From Fructilactobacillus sanfranciscensis DSM 20451 (GTDB lineage Bacteria; Bacillota; Bacilli; Lactobacillales; Lactobacillaceae), in contig NZ_AYYM01000007.1 of NCBI RefSeq assembly GCF_001436035.1, forward strand, positions 11,159 to 52,620: DNA of 41,462 nucleotides, read 5' to 3'. Shown here piece after piece: positions 9,316 through 20,822 of this stretch. The translations under genes and the position numbers were made by a program. The notes beneath the pieces were generated by a model. That model had not been told where the DNA came from, searched no databases, and was given only the letters and a program-made list of their open reading frames with translations. Every line of letters begins with the position of its first letter. The stretch's first letter is position 1.

Positions 9316-9750
9316 ATGCTTGTACCTAAACGTGTTAAGCATCGTCGTGAATTCCGTGGTAAACTACGTGGACACTCAAAAGGTGGAAACTCAGTTGCTT
9401 TCGGTGAATATGGCTTACAAGCCATTGATTCACATTGGATCACTAACAGACAAATTGAAGCTTGTCGTGTTGCCATCACCCGTTGTATGAAACGTGGTGG
9501 AAAAGTTTGGATTAAAATCTTCCCTCAAAAATCATATACTGAAAAAGGTATTGGTGTTCGAATGGGTAAAGGTAAAGGTAGTCCAGCTGGATGGGTAGCA
9601 GCCGTAAAACGTGATAAGGTACTTTTCGAAGTTGCCGGCGTTGATGAAGCTACTGCTGTCAAGGCTTTGACTTTAGCTTCAAGTAAGTTGCCTGTTCGTA
9701 CTAGAATTATTAAACGTGAGGAAGTAGGTGGCGAATCAAATGAAGGCTAA
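9316..9750 (+). CDS. rplP: 50S ribosomal protein L16
   Basis: Binds near the A-site tRNA elbow. It is 144 residues. [16 protein letters not shown] start, FGEYGLQA, the [21 protein letters not shown] loop and the usual GGESNEG tail are present. Its last four codons overlap the start of rpmC. Confidence 0.98.
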   Translation: MLVPKRVKHRREFRGKLRGHSKGGNSVAFGEYGLQAIDSHWITNRQIEACRVAITRCMKRGGKVWIKIFPQKSYTEKGIGVRMGKGKGSPAGWVAAVKRDKVLFEVAGVDEATAVKALTLASSKLPVRTRIIKREEVGGESNEG

Positions 9751-9934
9751 AGAAATTGCTCAATTAACCACTGATGAAATGCGTGCTAAAGAACAAGATT
9801 ACAAGAAAGAATTGTTTAATCTTCGTTTCCAATTAGCCACTGGTCAATTAGAAAATACTGCAAGATTGAGAACTGTTCGCAAAACAATTGCACGGATCAA
9901 AACTGCATTAAGACAAAAAGAATTAAATAAATAA
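9740..9934 (+). CDS. rpmC: 50S ribosomal protein L29
   Basis: Small two-helix exit-site protein next to L23. I start it at ATG 9740 (64 residues, [14 protein letters not shown]), which matches the family. AGGTGG at 9726-9731 gives good spacing. A GTG at 9728 would add four residues but would consume that [22 protein letters not shown] is the conserved core. It overlaps rplP by 11 nt. Confidence 0.96.
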   Translation: MKAKEIAQLTTDEMRAKEQDYKKELFNLRFQLATGQLENTARLRTVRKTIARIKTALRQKELNK

Positions 9935-9947
9935 AATACGATAAAAA
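9935..9947 (+). repeat. Left arm of a 13-nt perfect inverted repeat flanking rpsQ
   Basis: AATACGATAAAAA lies immediately before the rpsQ Shine-Dalgarno GGAGGG. Its exact reverse complement is at 10239-10251, just after rpsQ. Confidence 0.7.
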
Positions 9948-9962
9948 GGAGGGTTTATTTAT

Positions 9963-10229
9963 ATGAGCGTAGAACGTAATGAACGTAAAACATATAGAGG
10001 TCGTGTTGTTTCTGACAAGATGGATAAAACTATTACAGTTGCCGTTGAAACTACTAAAACACATCCTACTTATGGCAAGCGTATTAAATATACTAAGAAA
10101 TACAAGGTTCGTGATGAAGATGGCGTTGCTAAAGTTAACGATATCGTTGAAATCATGGAAACTAGACCATTATCAAAGACTGTTCACTTCCGTCTTCTAG
10201 ATGTTGTTGAAAAAGCCGTTATTATCTAG
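9963..10229 (+). CDS. rpsQ: 30S ribosomal protein S17
   Basis: Early 16S rRNA 5'-domain binder with an OB fold. It is 88 residues with [18 protein letters not shown] and [15 protein letters not shown] signatures. RBS AGGAGGG. The gene is bracketed by a 13-nt perfect inverted repeat that could enclose the cistron in a long-range stem. Confidence 0.98.
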   Translation: MSVERNERKTYRGRVVSDKMDKTITVAVETTKTHPTYGKRIKYTKKYKVRDEDGVAKVNDIVEIMETRPLSKTVHFRLLDVVEKAVII

Positions 10230-10238
10230 CTTGTATCG

Positions 10239-10251
10239 TTTTTATCGTATT
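10239..10251 (+). repeat. Right arm of the inverted repeat flanking rpsQ
   Basis: TTTTTATCGTATT is the reverse complement of 9935-9947. It lies in the 54-nt gap before rplN, the gap also holding a second partial TATCG copy. Confidence 0.7.
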
Positions 10252-10283
10252 ATGATTTTTAAATCGAAGGGAGGACACTTGCG

Positions 10284-10652
10284 ATGATCCAACAAGAAAG
10301 TCGTTTAAAAGTTGCCGACAACTCAGGTGCTCGTGAATTATTAACTATTAAAGTTTTAGGTGGTTCAAGAGTTCGTTACGCTGGCGTTGGTGATACTATT
10401 GTTGCTACTGTTAAACAAGCAACACCAGGTGGCGTTGTCAAAAAGGGTGACGTTGTTAAGGCTGTTATTGTAAGAACTAGATCAGCTGAACGTAGAACTG
10501 ACGGTTCATACATTCGTTTCGACGAAAACGCTGCTGTTTTAATTAATGATGATAAGAGTCCTAAAGGTACTCGTATTTTTGGTCCGGTTGCTCGTGAATT
10601 ACGTAGTAATAATTTCATGAAGATCGTTTCATTAGCACCTGAAGTACTTTAA
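10284..10652 (+). CDS. rplN: 50S ribosomal protein L14
   Basis: Intersubunit bridge protein and docking site of RsfS. It is 122 residues: [19 protein letters not shown] start, [14 protein letters not shown] and [13 protein letters not shown] are conserved. RBS GGGAGG. First gene of the classical spc group, preceded by the largest gap so far in the operon (54 nt) but no clear promoter. Confidence 0.98.
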   Translation: MIQQESRLKVADNSGARELLTIKVLGGSRVRYAGVGDTIVATVKQATPGGVVKKGDVVKAVIVRTRSAERRTDGSYIRFDENAAVLINDDKSPKGTRIFGPVARELRSNNFMKIVSLAPEVL

Positions 10653-10686
10653 TACTAAGAAGCAAAATCAAGGAGGTGCCAGATTA

Positions 10687-10995
10687 ATGTTCTTAAAGAC
10701 TGGTGACAAAGTTCGTGTTATTGCTGGTAAAGACAAGGGTAAAGATGGTCAAATCATCAAAACCATTGCTGCTGACAATCGCGTAGTTGTTGAAGGAATC
10801 AACAAAGTTAAGAAACACCAAAAGGCTTCTCAAGCAAACCCACAAGGTGGAATTGCTGATGTTGAAGCCCCAATCAATGCATCAAACGTAATGCTAATCG
10901 ACCCATCTACTAACGAACCTACTAGAGTAAGTTTCGAAGTTAAAGATGGTAAAAAAGTTCGTATTTCAAAGAAATCACATAAAGCAATCGATTAA
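10687..10995 (+). CDS. rplX: 50S ribosomal protein L24
   Basis: Assembly-initiator protein with an N-terminal KOW motif ([18 protein letters not shown]). It is 102 residues. [12 protein letters not shown] and the [10 protein letters not shown] stretch are typical. RBS AGGAGG. Confidence 0.98.
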   Translation: MFLKTGDKVRVIAGKDKGKDGQIIKTIAADNRVVVEGINKVKKHQKASQANPQGGIADVEAPINASNVMLIDPSTNEPTRVSFEVKDGKKVRISKKSHKAID

Positions 10996-11025
10996 GATTG
11001 TTAGTGAAAGGAGGAAATTACTCGC

Positions 11026-11568
11026 ATGTCTACTCGCTTAGAAGAAAGATATAAGAAAGAAATTCTCCCAGCACTAGTTGAAAAATTCAACTATTCATCA
11101 ATTATGCAAGGACCAAAACTTGAAAAAATTGTTTTGAATATGGGTGTTGGTGATGCTGTAACAAACTCTAAAAATTTAGACGAGGCTGTTAACGAATTGA
11201 CCCTAATTTCTGGTCAAAAGCCACTTGTTACAAAAGCTAAAAAATCAATTGCTACTTTCCGTTTACGTGAAGGTATGCCAATTGGTGCCAAAGTCACTCT
11301 TAGAGGTGACAAAATGTATGACTTTTTGGACAAATTAATTAACGTTTCATTACCACGTGTTCGTGATTTCCATGGTGTTCCAAGTCGTTCATTCGATGGT
11401 CGTGGAAACTACACATTAGGTATCAAGGAACAATTAATTTTCCCAGAAATCAGTTACGATGATGTTAACCGTGTTAGAGGTTTAGATATCGTACTTGTTA
11501 CAACTGCTAATACTGACGAAGAAGGACACGAATTGTTACGTCAATTTGGTATGCCATTCGCTAAATAG
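11026..11568 (+). CDS. rplE: 50S ribosomal protein L5
   Basis: 5S rRNA-binding protein of the central protuberance that contacts P-site tRNA. It is 180 residues: NIMGxGD-type motif as [25 protein letters not shown], and the [14 protein letters not shown] region are intact. RBS AAGGAGG. Confidence 0.98.
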   Translation: MSTRLEERYKKEILPALVEKFNYSSIMQGPKLEKIVLNMGVGDAVTNSKNLDEAVNELTLISGQKPLVTKAKKSIATFRLREGMPIGAKVTLRGDKMYDFLDKLINVSLPRVRDFHGVPSRSFDGRGNYTLGIKEQLIFPEISYDDVNRVRGLDIVLVTTANTDEEGHELLRQFGMPFAK

Positions 11569-11579
11569 GAGGTTTTACA

Positions 11580-11765
11580 TTGGCTAAAAAATCATTAGTT
11601 GCAAAAAGCAAACGTCCAGCTAAGTTCGCTGTACAAGCTTACACTCGTTGCGAACATTGTGGTAGACCTCGTGCGGTTTACCAAAAATTCCACTTATGCC
11701 GAATTTGTTTAAGACAACTTGCCCACAAGGGTCAAATTCCTGGTATGAAAAAAGCTAGTTGGTAG
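11580..11765 (+). CDS. rpsN: 30S ribosomal protein S14, zinc-binding type (type Z)
   Basis: Short form of S14 (61 residues) with a zinc ribbon: C24, C27, C40 and C43. TTG start with RBS TAGGAGG overlapping the rplE stop. By established knowledge many Firmicutes hold a zinc-free paralogue elsewhere for zinc limitation; none is in this window. Confidence 0.97.
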   Translation: MAKKSLVAKSKRPAKFAVQAYTRCEHCGRPRAVYQKFHLCRICLRQLAHKGQIPGMKKASW

Positions 11766-11797
11766 AATAAACAAACTTAAAAGGAGGTTGTACGTTC

Positions 11798-12196
11798 ATG
11801 GCTATGACAGATCCAATTGCAGATTTTCTAACTAGAATTCGTAATGCGAACATGGTTCGTCACAATTCTGTAGATATTCCTGCATCAAAAATTAAACGCA
11901 ACATGGCTGAAATCTTAAAACGTGAAGGTTTCGTAAGTCGTGTTGAATATATTGAAGACGATAACCAAGGTGTTATCCGTGTTTACCTTAAATATGGTAA
12001 AGACAATCAACGTGTAATCTCAGGTTTGAAGAGAATTTCAAAACCTGGATTACGTTCATACGTTAAATCTGATGATGTTCCTAAGGTACTTAATGGTTTA
12101 GGTATTGCGATCATCTCAACTTCAAATGGTGTTATTACTGACAAAGAAGCCCGTGCTCAAAAAGTCGGTGGAGAAGTATTAGCATACGTTTGGTAA
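11798..12196 (+). CDS. rpsH: 30S ribosomal protein S8
   Basis: Central-domain 16S rRNA binder and, in E. coli, the spc operon repressor. It is 132 residues: [16 protein letters not shown] start, and C-terminal [16 protein letters not shown] 11798 (MAMTDP) has RBS AGGAGG; ATG 11804 is the alternative. Confidence 0.98.
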   Translation: MAMTDPIADFLTRIRNANMVRHNSVDIPASKIKRNMAEILKREGFVSRVEYIEDDNQGVIRVYLKYGKDNQRVISGLKRISKPGLRSYVKSDDVPKVLNGLGIAIISTSNGVITDKEARAQKVGGEVLAYVW

Positions 12197-12227
12197 AAAA
12201 TAATTAAGAGATGGAGGTGTCTAACAC

Positions 12228-12767
12228 ATGAGTAGAATTGGTTATAAAACAATTGTAATTCCTGAAGGTGTAACTGTTACACGTGATGAAGATGTAATTA
12301 CTGTTAAAGGTCCTAAAGGTGAATTATCAGAAACTTTCTCACCTGATGTTGCAATGAACGTTAACGGTAACGAAATCAACTTCGAACCAACTGGTAAGTA
12401 CGACAACAAAATGTGTGCTTTACATGGTACACAACGTGCTAACCTTGCTAACATGATTGAAGGGGTAGAAAAAGGATTCAACAAGACTTTGAAATTAGTC
12501 GGTGTTGGTTACCGTACTCAACTTAAAGGATCAGATTTGATTCTTAACGTTGGTTACTCAAATCCTGTTGATGTTAAAGTTCCTGAAGATATCGATGTTA
12601 AAGTTCCTGACAACACAACTATCGAAATTGCTGGAATTAACAAGCAACATGTTGGAGATTTTGCTGCAAAAGTACGTGAAATTCGTTCACCAGAACCTTA
12701 CAAAGGTAAAGGTATTCGTTACGAAAACGAACACATTACTCTTCGTGAAGGTAAGACTGGTAAATAA
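12228..12767 (+). CDS. rplF: 50S ribosomal protein L6
   Basis: Two-domain protein near the sarcin-ricin loop. It is 179 residues: [15 protein letters not shown] start, [10 protein letters not shown], and C-terminal [16 protein letters not shown] are conserved. RBS GGAGGTG. Confidence 0.98.
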   Translation: MSRIGYKTIVIPEGVTVTRDEDVITVKGPKGELSETFSPDVAMNVNGNEINFEPTGKYDNKMCALHGTQRANLANMIEGVEKGFNKTLKLVGVGYRTQLKGSDLILNVGYSNPVDVKVPEDIDVKVPDNTTIEIAGINKQHVGDFAAKVREIRSPEPYKGKGIRYENEHITLREGKTGK

Positions 12768-12804
12768 GCTTATTTAAATAAACAATAATATAGAGGTGAC
12801 TATT

Positions 12805-13161
12805 TTGATTACAAAACCAAGCAAAAATAAAACACGTGTCATTCGACACAAACGTGTTCGTAATAAAATTGCTGGTACTGCTGAGTGCCCACGTTTAGAC
12901 GTATACCGTTCTAACAAAAACATCTACGCTCAAGTTATTGATGACGTAGCGGGTGTAACGCTAGCTAGTGCCTCAACTCTCGATAAAGAAGTTACTGAAG
13001 GTAACAAAACTGAACAAGCCCAAGGCGTTGGTAAGTTAGTTGCTGAACGTGCTCTTGCAAAAAACATTAAACATGTCGTTTTTGACCGTGGTGGTTACTT
13101 ATACCATGGACGTGTAGCTGCTCTTGCAGACGCTGCCCGTGAAAATGGACTTGAATTTTAA
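12805..13161 (+). CDS. rplR: 50S ribosomal protein L18
   Basis: 5S rRNA binder of the central protuberance. I choose TTG 12805 (118 residues, [11 protein letters not shown]), which matches the family start and is preceded by AGAGGTG at 12793-12799. The in-frame GTG at 12796 lies inside that RBS and would add three residues. [18 protein letters not shown] and [20 protein letters not shown] are conserved. Confidence 0.96.
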   Translation: MITKPSKNKTRVIRHKRVRNKIAGTAECPRLDVYRSNKNIYAQVIDDVAGVTLASASTLDKEVTEGNKTEQAQGVGKLVAERALAKNIKHVVFDRGGYLYHGRVAALADAARENGLEF

Positions 13162-13182
13162 TAAAAAGGAGGAATAAATCAC

Positions 13183-13686
13183 ATGGCTAAGTATATTGAT
13201 CCAAATAAATTGGATTTAGAAGATAACGTTGTTGCCATTAACCGAATCACTAAGGTTGTTAAAGGTGGACGTAGATTACGTTTCGCTGCTTTAGCAGTTG
13301 TTGGTGACAAGAATGGTCACGTTGGTTTCGGTACAGGTAAAGCTCAAGAAGTTCCTGAAGCAATCCGTAAAGCTGTTGAAGCTGCCAAAAAGAACTTGAT
13401 TGAGGTTCCAATTGTGGGAACTACTATTCCTCACGAAATCGTTGGTGTATACGGCGGTGGAAAAATTATGTTGAAACCAGCCGAAGAAGGTTCTGGAGTT
13501 GCAGCCGGTGGTGCCGTTCGTTCCGTTATGGAATTAGCAGGTATTAACGATGTTACTAGTAAACGTCTTGGTTCAGATACTAAGATCAACGTTATCCGTG
13601 CAACTTTCGAAGGTCTTAAAGGACTTAAGAACGCTAATGAAGTTTCAGAACTTCGTGGTGTTTCTGTTGATCATTTAGCTGAATAG
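13183..13686 (+). CDS. rpsE: 30S ribosomal protein S5
   Basis: mRNA-entry and fidelity protein, site of spectinomycin-resistance changes. It is 167 residues: [18 protein letters not shown] loop intact (no deletion typical of resistance), [17 protein letters not shown], then the C-terminal [24 protein letters not shown]. Confidence 0.98.
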   Translation: MAKYIDPNKLDLEDNVVAINRITKVVKGGRRLRFAALAVVGDKNGHVGFGTGKAQEVPEAIRKAVEAAKKNLIEVPIVGTTIPHEIVGVYGGGKIMLKPAEEGSGVAAGGAVRSVMELAGINDVTSKRLGSDTKINVIRATFEGLKGLKNANEVSELRGVSVDHLAE

Positions 13687-13698
13687 GAGGATTTACAG

Positions 13699-13884
13699 AT
13701 GGCTCAATTAAAAATCACTTTGATTCATAGTGCTGCTCATCGTCTTCCAAAACAACGTAAGATTGTGGAAGCTTTAGGTTTAGGACGTATTAACAGTAGC
13801 GTTGTAAGACCTGACACTGCAGCAACTCGTGGAGCATTATTCAAAATTGCTCATTTAATTAAGGTTGAACAAGTTAAAGATTAA
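13699..13884 (+). CDS. rpmD: 50S ribosomal protein L30
   Basis: Small 23S rRNA-binding protein. It is 61 residues: [25 protein letters not shown] with the later [14 protein letters not shown] segment. RBS TAGGAGG overlaps the rpsE stop. Confidence 0.97.
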   Translation: MAQLKITLIHSAAHRLPKQRKIVEALGLGRINSSVVRPDTAATRGALFKIAHLIKVEQVKD

Positions 13885-13914
13885 TTATTTTAAAGTAAGA
13901 GGAGGTGCAATTCA

Positions 13915-14345
13915 ATGAAGTTAAACGAATTAAAATACGCTGAAGGTTCTCGTTCAGAAAGAACAAGAAAAGGACGCGGTCGTTCAAGTAAAGGTAAAAC
14001 TTCTGGTCGTGGGCAAAAAGGTCAAAAAGCTCGTGGAAAGACTCGTTTAGGTTTTGAAGGTGGACAAATGCCATTGTACCGTCGTATTCCTAAGCGTGGA
14101 TTTACTAATATCAACCGTAAAGATATCGTAATTGTTAACGTTGAAGAACTTAACGTATTCGATAATGGTGTAGAAGTTACACCAGAATTGTTGATTGAAG
14201 CTGGCATCATCAAAAATGTTAAAGATGGTGTTAAGGTTCTTGGTGAAGGTAAACTTGAAAAGAAACTTACTGTTTTAGCTAACAGATTTTCTGAAAGTGC
14301 AAAAAAAGCTATTGAAGATGCTGGTGGTAAAGCAGAGGTGATCTA

Positions 14346-14346
<1 letters not shown>
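13915..14346 (+). CDS. rplO: 50S ribosomal protein L15
   Basis: Late assembly protein with a long basic N-terminal arm ([17 protein letters not shown], then [17 protein letters not shown]). It is 143 residues. RBS GAGGAGG. Its stop overlaps the secY ATG by one base (TAATG). Confidence 0.98.
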
Positions 14347-16332
<1,986 letters not shown>

Positions 16333-16343
16333 GGTCTTCTTAA

Positions 16344-16372
16344 TTGTCGATAAGGCAATGATATGCTATATT
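16344..16372 (+). promoter_or_regulatory. Predicted internal promoter before infA
   Basis: TTGTCG (16344-16349), 17-nt spacer, TATATT (16367-16372) preceded by TGC (extended -10). It would give a separate transcript for infA-rpmJ-rpsM-rpsK-rpoA-rplQ. Confidence 0.6.
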
Positions 16373-16430
16373 GAAGATTGATAGTGTTATTGGATACGAA
16401 TTGAATTAATCATGATTTTGGAGGATTGTT

Positions 16431-16649
16431 TTGTCTAAAGATAATGTAATTGAAGTAGAAGGAAAGATTACTGAAACCTTACCTAATGCGATGTTTAAAG
16501 TAGAACTAGAAAACGGTCATGCTATTTTAGCACATGTTTCTGGTAAAATTAGAATGCATTACATTAAGATACTTCCAGGAGACCGTGTAACTGTTGAAAT
16601 GTCACCATATGATTTAACTAAGGGTAGAATTACTTATCGGTTTAAGTAA
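16431..16649 (+). CDS. infA: Translation initiation factor IF-1
   Basis: OB-fold factor that occupies the 30S A site in initiation. It is 72 residues, standard. TTG start with [50 protein letters not shown] and the [12 protein letters not shown] end are conserved. It follows a 98-nt gap carrying a predicted promoter. Confidence 0.98.
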   Translation: MSKDNVIEVEGKITETLPNAMFKVELENGHAILAHVSGKIRMHYIKILPGDRVTVEMSPYDLTKGRITYRFK

Positions 16650-16676
16650 TTTCCCTTTATTAGGAGGTTTAATAAG

Positions 16677-16796
16677 ATGAAAGTAAGACCATCAGTAAAA
16701 AAAATGTGTGAACAATGTAAAATTATCAAAAGAAAAGGTCGTGTTATGGTAATTTGCTCTGCAAACCCTAAACACAAACAAAGACAAGGTAAGTAA
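16677..16796 (+). CDS. rpmJ: 50S ribosomal protein L36
   Basis: A 39-residue zinc-type L36 with ligands C11, C14, C27 and H33 ([15 protein letters not shown] start). RBS TAGGAGG 7 nt before ATG. Too short for many ORF callers but certain from sequence and from position between infA and rpsM. Confidence 0.97.
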   Translation: MKVRPSVKKMCEQCKIIKRKGRVMVICSANPKHKQRQGK

Positions 16797-16816
16797 TTAA
16801 ACAGGAGGTGGACTAA

Positions 16817-17167
16817 ATGGCTCGTATCGCCGGAGTGGATTTACCACGTAACAAGCGTGTGATTATTGCTTTAACTTACATCTATGGTGTTGGTGAAGCA
16901 ACTTCAAAAAAGGTTCTTGAACAAGCTGGTGTTTCAGAAGATGTACGTACTCAAGACTTAACTCCTGATCAACAAGATAAGATTAGAGAAGCCCTTGATA
17001 ACTTTGTTATCGAAGGAGACTTGCGTCGTAAAGTAAGCATGGACATCAAGAGATTATCAGAAATCGGTTCATACCGTGGAATGAGACATCGTCGTGGATT
17101 ACCTCTTAGAGGTCAACACACTAAAAACAATGCTCGTACTCGTAAAGGTAAGAGAACCAAGAAATAA
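16817..17167 (+). CDS. rpsM: 30S ribosomal protein S13
   Basis: Top-of-head 30S protein contacting P-site tRNA and the 50S. It is 116 residues (the family is about 121). [15 protein letters not shown] start, helix-two-turns-helix [14 protein letters not shown], and [19 protein letters not shown] tail are intact. RBS AGGAGGTGG. Confidence 0.98.
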   Translation: MARIAGVDLPRNKRVIIALTYIYGVGEATSKKVLEQAGVSEDVRTQDLTPDQQDKIREALDNFVIEGDLRRKVSMDIKRLSEIGSYRGMRHRRGLPLRGQHTKNNARTRKGKRTKK

Positions 17168-17194
17168 TAATTAAGAAGGAGGTTACTAGTTCTT

Positions 17195-17581
17195 ATGGTA
17201 AAGAAAAATACTCGTAAGCGTAAAGCAAAGAAGCATGTTGAATCTGGTGTAGCTCACATTCATTCAACATTTAACAACACATTGGTTATGATTACTGATG
17301 TGCAAGGTAATGCTATTGCCTGGTCATCTGCTGGTGCATTAGGTTTCCGTGGAAGTCGTAAATCTACTCCATTTGCTGCACAAATGGCTGCTGAAGCAGC
17401 TGCTAAAACAGCAATGGAACATGGAATGAAGACAGTTGAAGTTGCTGTTAAAGGTCCTGGTTCAGGTCGTGAATCAGCAATTCGTGCATTACAAACAACT
17501 GGTTTGGAAGTAGCTGCAATTCGTGACGTTACTCCAGTTCCTCATAATGGTTGTCGTCCTCCAAAACGTCGTCGAGTTTAA
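17195..17581 (+). CDS. rpsK: 30S ribosomal protein S11
   Basis: Platform protein by the E-site mRNA. It is 128 residues: [29 protein letters not shown], and the [19 protein letters not shown]-terminus are conserved. RBS AAGGAGG. Confidence 0.98.
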   Translation: MVKKNTRKRKAKKHVESGVAHIHSTFNNTLVMITDVQGNAIAWSSAGALGFRGSRKSTPFAAQMAAEAAAKTAMEHGMKTVEVAVKGPGSGRESAIRALQTTGLEVAAIRDVTPVPHNGCRPPKRRRV

Positions 17582-17643
17582 TTTTTTAGTGAGATTTAAT
17601 TTTGTAAAAGACTCAACGCGGTTTGAAAGGGGTAGAAGTTAGA

Positions 17644-18594
17644 ATGATTGAATTTGAAAAGCCTAACATTCATAAAATTGAAGAAACAAATAACTACGGT
17701 GAAGTAGTTGTCGAACCATTAGAACGAGGATATGGTACTACACTTGGTAATTCATTGAGACGTATTTTACTTGCCTCATTACCTGGTGCTGCTGTAACTA
17801 GTGTTCAAATCGATGGTGTTTTACATGAATTTTCTACTGTAAAGGGTGTTACTGAAGATGTTACTAAAATCATCTTGAACTTGAAAAAGCTTAAGTTGAA
17901 AATTGACTCTGAAGACAATGACATTCATACATTGAGTATTAATGTAACTGGTCCTGCTGATGTAACTGCTGCTGATATTACTACAGATAGTGAAACTACA
18001 ATTCTTAATCCAGACTTGCATATTGCTACTGTTGCTGAAGGTGCAACTTTGCATATGACAATGACTGCTAACAAGGGTCGCGGTTTCGTATCAGCTGAAG
18101 AAAACAAAGCTAGAAACGATGATATGCCAATTGGTGTATTACCAATCGATTCTATTTATACCCCAATCGAACGTGTTAACTACCAAGTTGAAGACACACG
18201 TGTAGGACAACGTGATGACTTTGATAAGTTGACATTAGACGTTTGGACAAATGGTTCAATTTCTCCTTCAGATGCAATTTCATTAGCTGCTAAGATTTTA
18301 AGTCAACATTTAGACATGTTTGTTGATTTAACTGATCGTGCACAAAAAGCTAATGTTATGGTAGAAAAAGAAGAAACCCATAAAGAAAAAATGCTTGAAA
18401 TGTCAATTGAAGAACTAGATCTTTCAGTTCGTTCATACAACTGTTTGAAACGTGCTGGAATTAACACTGTTCAAGAATTAACAGACAAGTCAATGGCAGA
18501 CATGATGGAGGTTAGAAATCTTGGCCGTAAATCACTTGAAGAAATCGAAAACAAAATTGATGCTTTAGGTTTGTCATTTCGTAAAGAAGATTAG
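17644..18594 (+). CDS. rpoA: DNA-directed RNA polymerase alpha subunit
   Basis: Dimerises to nucleate RNA polymerase; the C-terminal domain binds UP elements and activators. I choose ATG 17644 (316 residues, [14 protein letters not shown]), matching the family; GTG/ATG options from 17623 would add seven atypical residues and absorb the AAAGGGG RBS. The NTD carries [15 protein letters not shown]. The CTD is at about 245-316 ([17 protein letters not shown], then [10 protein letters not shown]). Confidence 0.97.
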   Translation: MIEFEKPNIHKIEETNNYGEVVVEPLERGYGTTLGNSLRRILLASLPGAAVTSVQIDGVLHEFSTVKGVTEDVTKIILNLKKLKLKIDSEDNDIHTLSINVTGPADVTAADITTDSETTILNPDLHIATVAEGATLHMTMTANKGRGFVSAEENKARNDDMPIGVLPIDSIYTPIERVNYQVEDTRVGQRDDFDKLTLDVWTNGSISPSDAISLAAKILSQHLDMFVDLTDRAQKANVMVEKEETHKEKMLEMSIEELDLSVRSYNCLKRAGINTVQELTDKSMADMMEVRNLGRKSLEEIENKIDALGLSFRKED

Positions 18595-18615
18595 TTAAAA
18601 GGAGGAAATCCATTT

Positions 18616-18996
18616 ATGAGTTATCGTAAATTTGGTCGTGAAAAAGGCCCACGTCGCGCTATGCTTCGTAACTTGACTACTGAATTAATCGTTAATGGTC
18701 GTATCGAAACTACTGAAGCTAAAGCAAAAACTGTTAGATCTTCTGTAGATAAGATGGTTAGTTTAGGTAAACGTGGTGATTTATCAGCACGTCGTCAAGC
18801 TGCTGCTTACTTACAAAACATGGTTGCTGACGTTACAGAAACCGACGATAAGATCAAGGTAACTACTGCTTTGCAAAAGTTATTTGATGAAATTGCACCA
18901 AAATACAAGGATCGTAACGGTGGTTACACTCGCATCCTTAAAACCATGCCTCGTCGTGGTGATGGTGCACCAATGGTAATCTTAGAATTTGTTTAA
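18616..18996 (+). CDS. rplQ: 50S ribosomal protein L17
   Basis: Exit-site protein. It is 126 residues: [26 protein letters not shown] start, and the [20 protein letters not shown] tail is conserved. RBS AGGAGG. Last gene of the alpha group, followed by the L17 downstream element. Confidence 0.98.
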   Translation: MSYRKFGREKGPRRAMLRNLTTELIVNGRIETTEAKAKTVRSSVDKMVSLGKRGDLSARRQAAAYLQNMVADVTETDDKIKVTTALQKLFDEIAPKYKDRNGGYTRILKTMPRRGDGAPMVILEFV

Positions 18997-19030
18997 TCAC
19001 AAATCTTGAGATAATAGCATAAATAACTGA

Positions 19031-19131
19031 ATCACTAAATATGAGGCATAAAGCGTTATGATGATGGAATTTTCCAAGTCTAGCTTGAATGTGGTTAATA
19101 GCCAAGCGCCTCATATTTATGTGATTTTTTT
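19031..19131 (+). ncRNA. L17 downstream element (structured 3' UTR / terminator)
   Basis: Long arms ATCAC-TAAATATGAGGC (19031-19047) and GCCTCATATTTATGTGAT (19108-19125) form a 17-bp stem with one bulge, then a T-run. The ~60-nt apical region can make sub-hairpins (GGAATTTTCC; GCTTG with CAAGC). Position right after rplQ in a lactic acid bacterium fits the known L17DE motif, whose function is unknown. It also looks able to terminate the ribosomal operon. Confidence 0.8.
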
Positions 19132-19158
19132 ATACATAAAATTAAAGAAGGAACACGA

Positions 19159-19983
19159 ATGCAATCAAAAATTGAATTTAAGACTGTTTCATTTGTTTAT
19201 CCAAATCAAGTTAAAGCGTTAAATCAACTTTCATTTAAAATTGAAGCAGGTAAGAAGATTGCATTGATTGGGAAAAATGGAAGTGGGAAAAGTACAATTG
19301 CTAAATTAATTGATGGATTGCTTAGTGCTACTTCTGGAAAAATTTTAATTGATGAGATTGAGTTAAATGAAACTACTATTGCTGATTTACGTCAAAAAAT
19401 TGGAATTGTTTTTCAAAATCCGGAAGATCAAATTATTGGTGCAACCGTTGAAGAGGATGTAGCTTTTGGTTTAGAAAATCGAAATTTACAATTTAAGTTG
19501 ATGAAAAAAAGAGTTAATCAAGCTCTACAAGATGTTGGTATGTTAGAGTATGCAAACATTAATCCAAATCTTCTTTCTGGTGGGCAAAAACAAAAGGTTT
19601 CTTTAGCAAGATCCTTGGCATTGCAACCCTCAATTCTAATTTTAGATGAAGCAACAAGTATGTTAGACCCAATCGCAAAATCGGAGATTAAACACATAAT
19701 TAGTTCTTTACAGAGAAAAAATAAATTAACCGTAATTTACATTACACACGATATGGAAATGTTAGAGAACGTTGATCAAGTATTAGCATTAGATCATGGA
19801 GACTTAGTTTTTAATGGTAAACCAGAAAAGCTTTATCATGAGACAGACATTTTAGCTCAGTTAGCAATTAAACCACCTTTTACTGAACAAATTAAGCAAC
19901 TATTTAAAGAGCATGGCTACAATCCGCCAGTTGAATATTTAGATGATCGGGGATTAAGTGAATGGATAACAAAATTGTTTTAA
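19159..19983 (+). CDS. ecfA1: ECF transporter ATPase A1
   Basis: One of two ATPases of the shared energising module that powers vitamin and micronutrient uptake with exchangeable S components. It is 274 residues. Walker A GKNGSGKST is at 38-46, Q-loop near FQNPEDQ, signature LSGGQ at 139-143, Walker B ILILDEAT, and switch histidine in ITHD. RBS AAGAAGGA. The 3' end overlaps ecfA2 by 22 nt. No S component is adjacent, as usual for group II ECF systems. Confidence 0.95.
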   Translation: MQSKIEFKTVSFVYPNQVKALNQLSFKIEAGKKIALIGKNGSGKSTIAKLIDGLLSATSGKILIDEIELNETTIADLRQKIGIVFQNPEDQIIGATVEEDVAFGLENRNLQFKLMKKRVNQALQDVGMLEYANINPNLLSGGQKQKVSLARSLALQPSILILDEATSMLDPIAKSEIKHIISSLQRKNKLTVIYITHDMEMLENVDQVLALDHGDLVFNGKPEKLYHETDILAQLAIKPPFTEQIKQLFKEHGYNPPVEYLDDRGLSEWITKLF

Positions 19984-20810
19984 AAAACGTGAGCTATACC
20001 TATGCGCCCGAAAATATAGATGCTAGGCAAGCACTGCAAAATATTAATTTGACGATTAATGCTGGTGAATTTATTACTATTGTGGGAAAAACGGGTAGTG
20101 GTAAATCTACGTTGGTTAGGTTGCTGAACGGTTTATTAACGGCAACTTCAGGAGAGGTAATTGTTAAGCAAAGTTTAATTACTAAAAAAATGTCGAAAAA
20201 AGCATTACTAAAAATTCGCTCAAAAGTCGGAATGATTTTTCAGTCACCGGAAAATCAATTATTCGCTGATACTGTGTTAGATGATGTCAGTTTTGGTCCG
20301 CAAAACTTTGGTAAATCAAAGGAAGAGGCAGAGCAATTAGCAAAACAAATTTTAACAGAAGTTGGAATTTCAGCTGATTTATTTAAACGTTCTCCCTTTG
20401 AATTATCCGGTGGACAGATGCGACGAGTTGCCATTGCAGGTGTTTTAGCCATGCAACCATCCATTTTGATTTTGGATGAACCAACTGTTGGTCTCGATGA
20501 AATCGGACGTAATGAAATTTTAACGATGATTAAAAAACTAAATGAACAGCAGCATGTGACAATTTTATTGATTACTCACAATATGCAGGTGGTTAGTGAG
20601 TTTGCTGAACGTGTCATTATGCTTGACCATGGCCAAATACTGAGCGATACAAATCCGCAAACTTTTTTTATGCAACTAGCTAATGAAGCTAGTTTGCCTG
20701 ATTCTGTTAAAATATATAAAGAGTTAGCGAAAAATGGAATTAATTTAGAAGAACTTCCATTAAATAAAAAACAATTGGTCGACCAGGTTTTAAAAAAACT
20801 AGCAAAATAG
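19962..20810 (+). CDS. ecfA2: ECF transporter ATPase A2
   Basis: Partner ATPase of EcfA1. It is 282 residues. Walker A GKTGSGKST is at 42-50, Q-loop FQSPENQ, signature LSGGQMRRVAIA, Walker B ILILDEPT, switch ITHN. The start lies within ecfA1, so the pair is translationally coupled. Confidence 0.95.
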   Translation: MDNKIVLKNVSYTYAPENIDARQALQNINLTINAGEFITIVGKTGSGKSTLVRLLNGLLTATSGEVIVKQSLITKKMSKKALLKIRSKVGMIFQSPENQLFADTVLDDVSFGPQNFGKSKEEAEQLAKQILTEVGISADLFKRSPFELSGGQMRRVAIAGVLAMQPSILILDEPTVGLDEIGRNEILTMIKKLNEQQHVTILLITHNMQVVSEFAERVIMLDHGQILSDTNPQTFFMQLANEASLPDSVKIYKELAKNGINLEELPLNKKQLVDQVLKKLAK

Positions 20811-20822
20811 GAGGGTGAGTAG

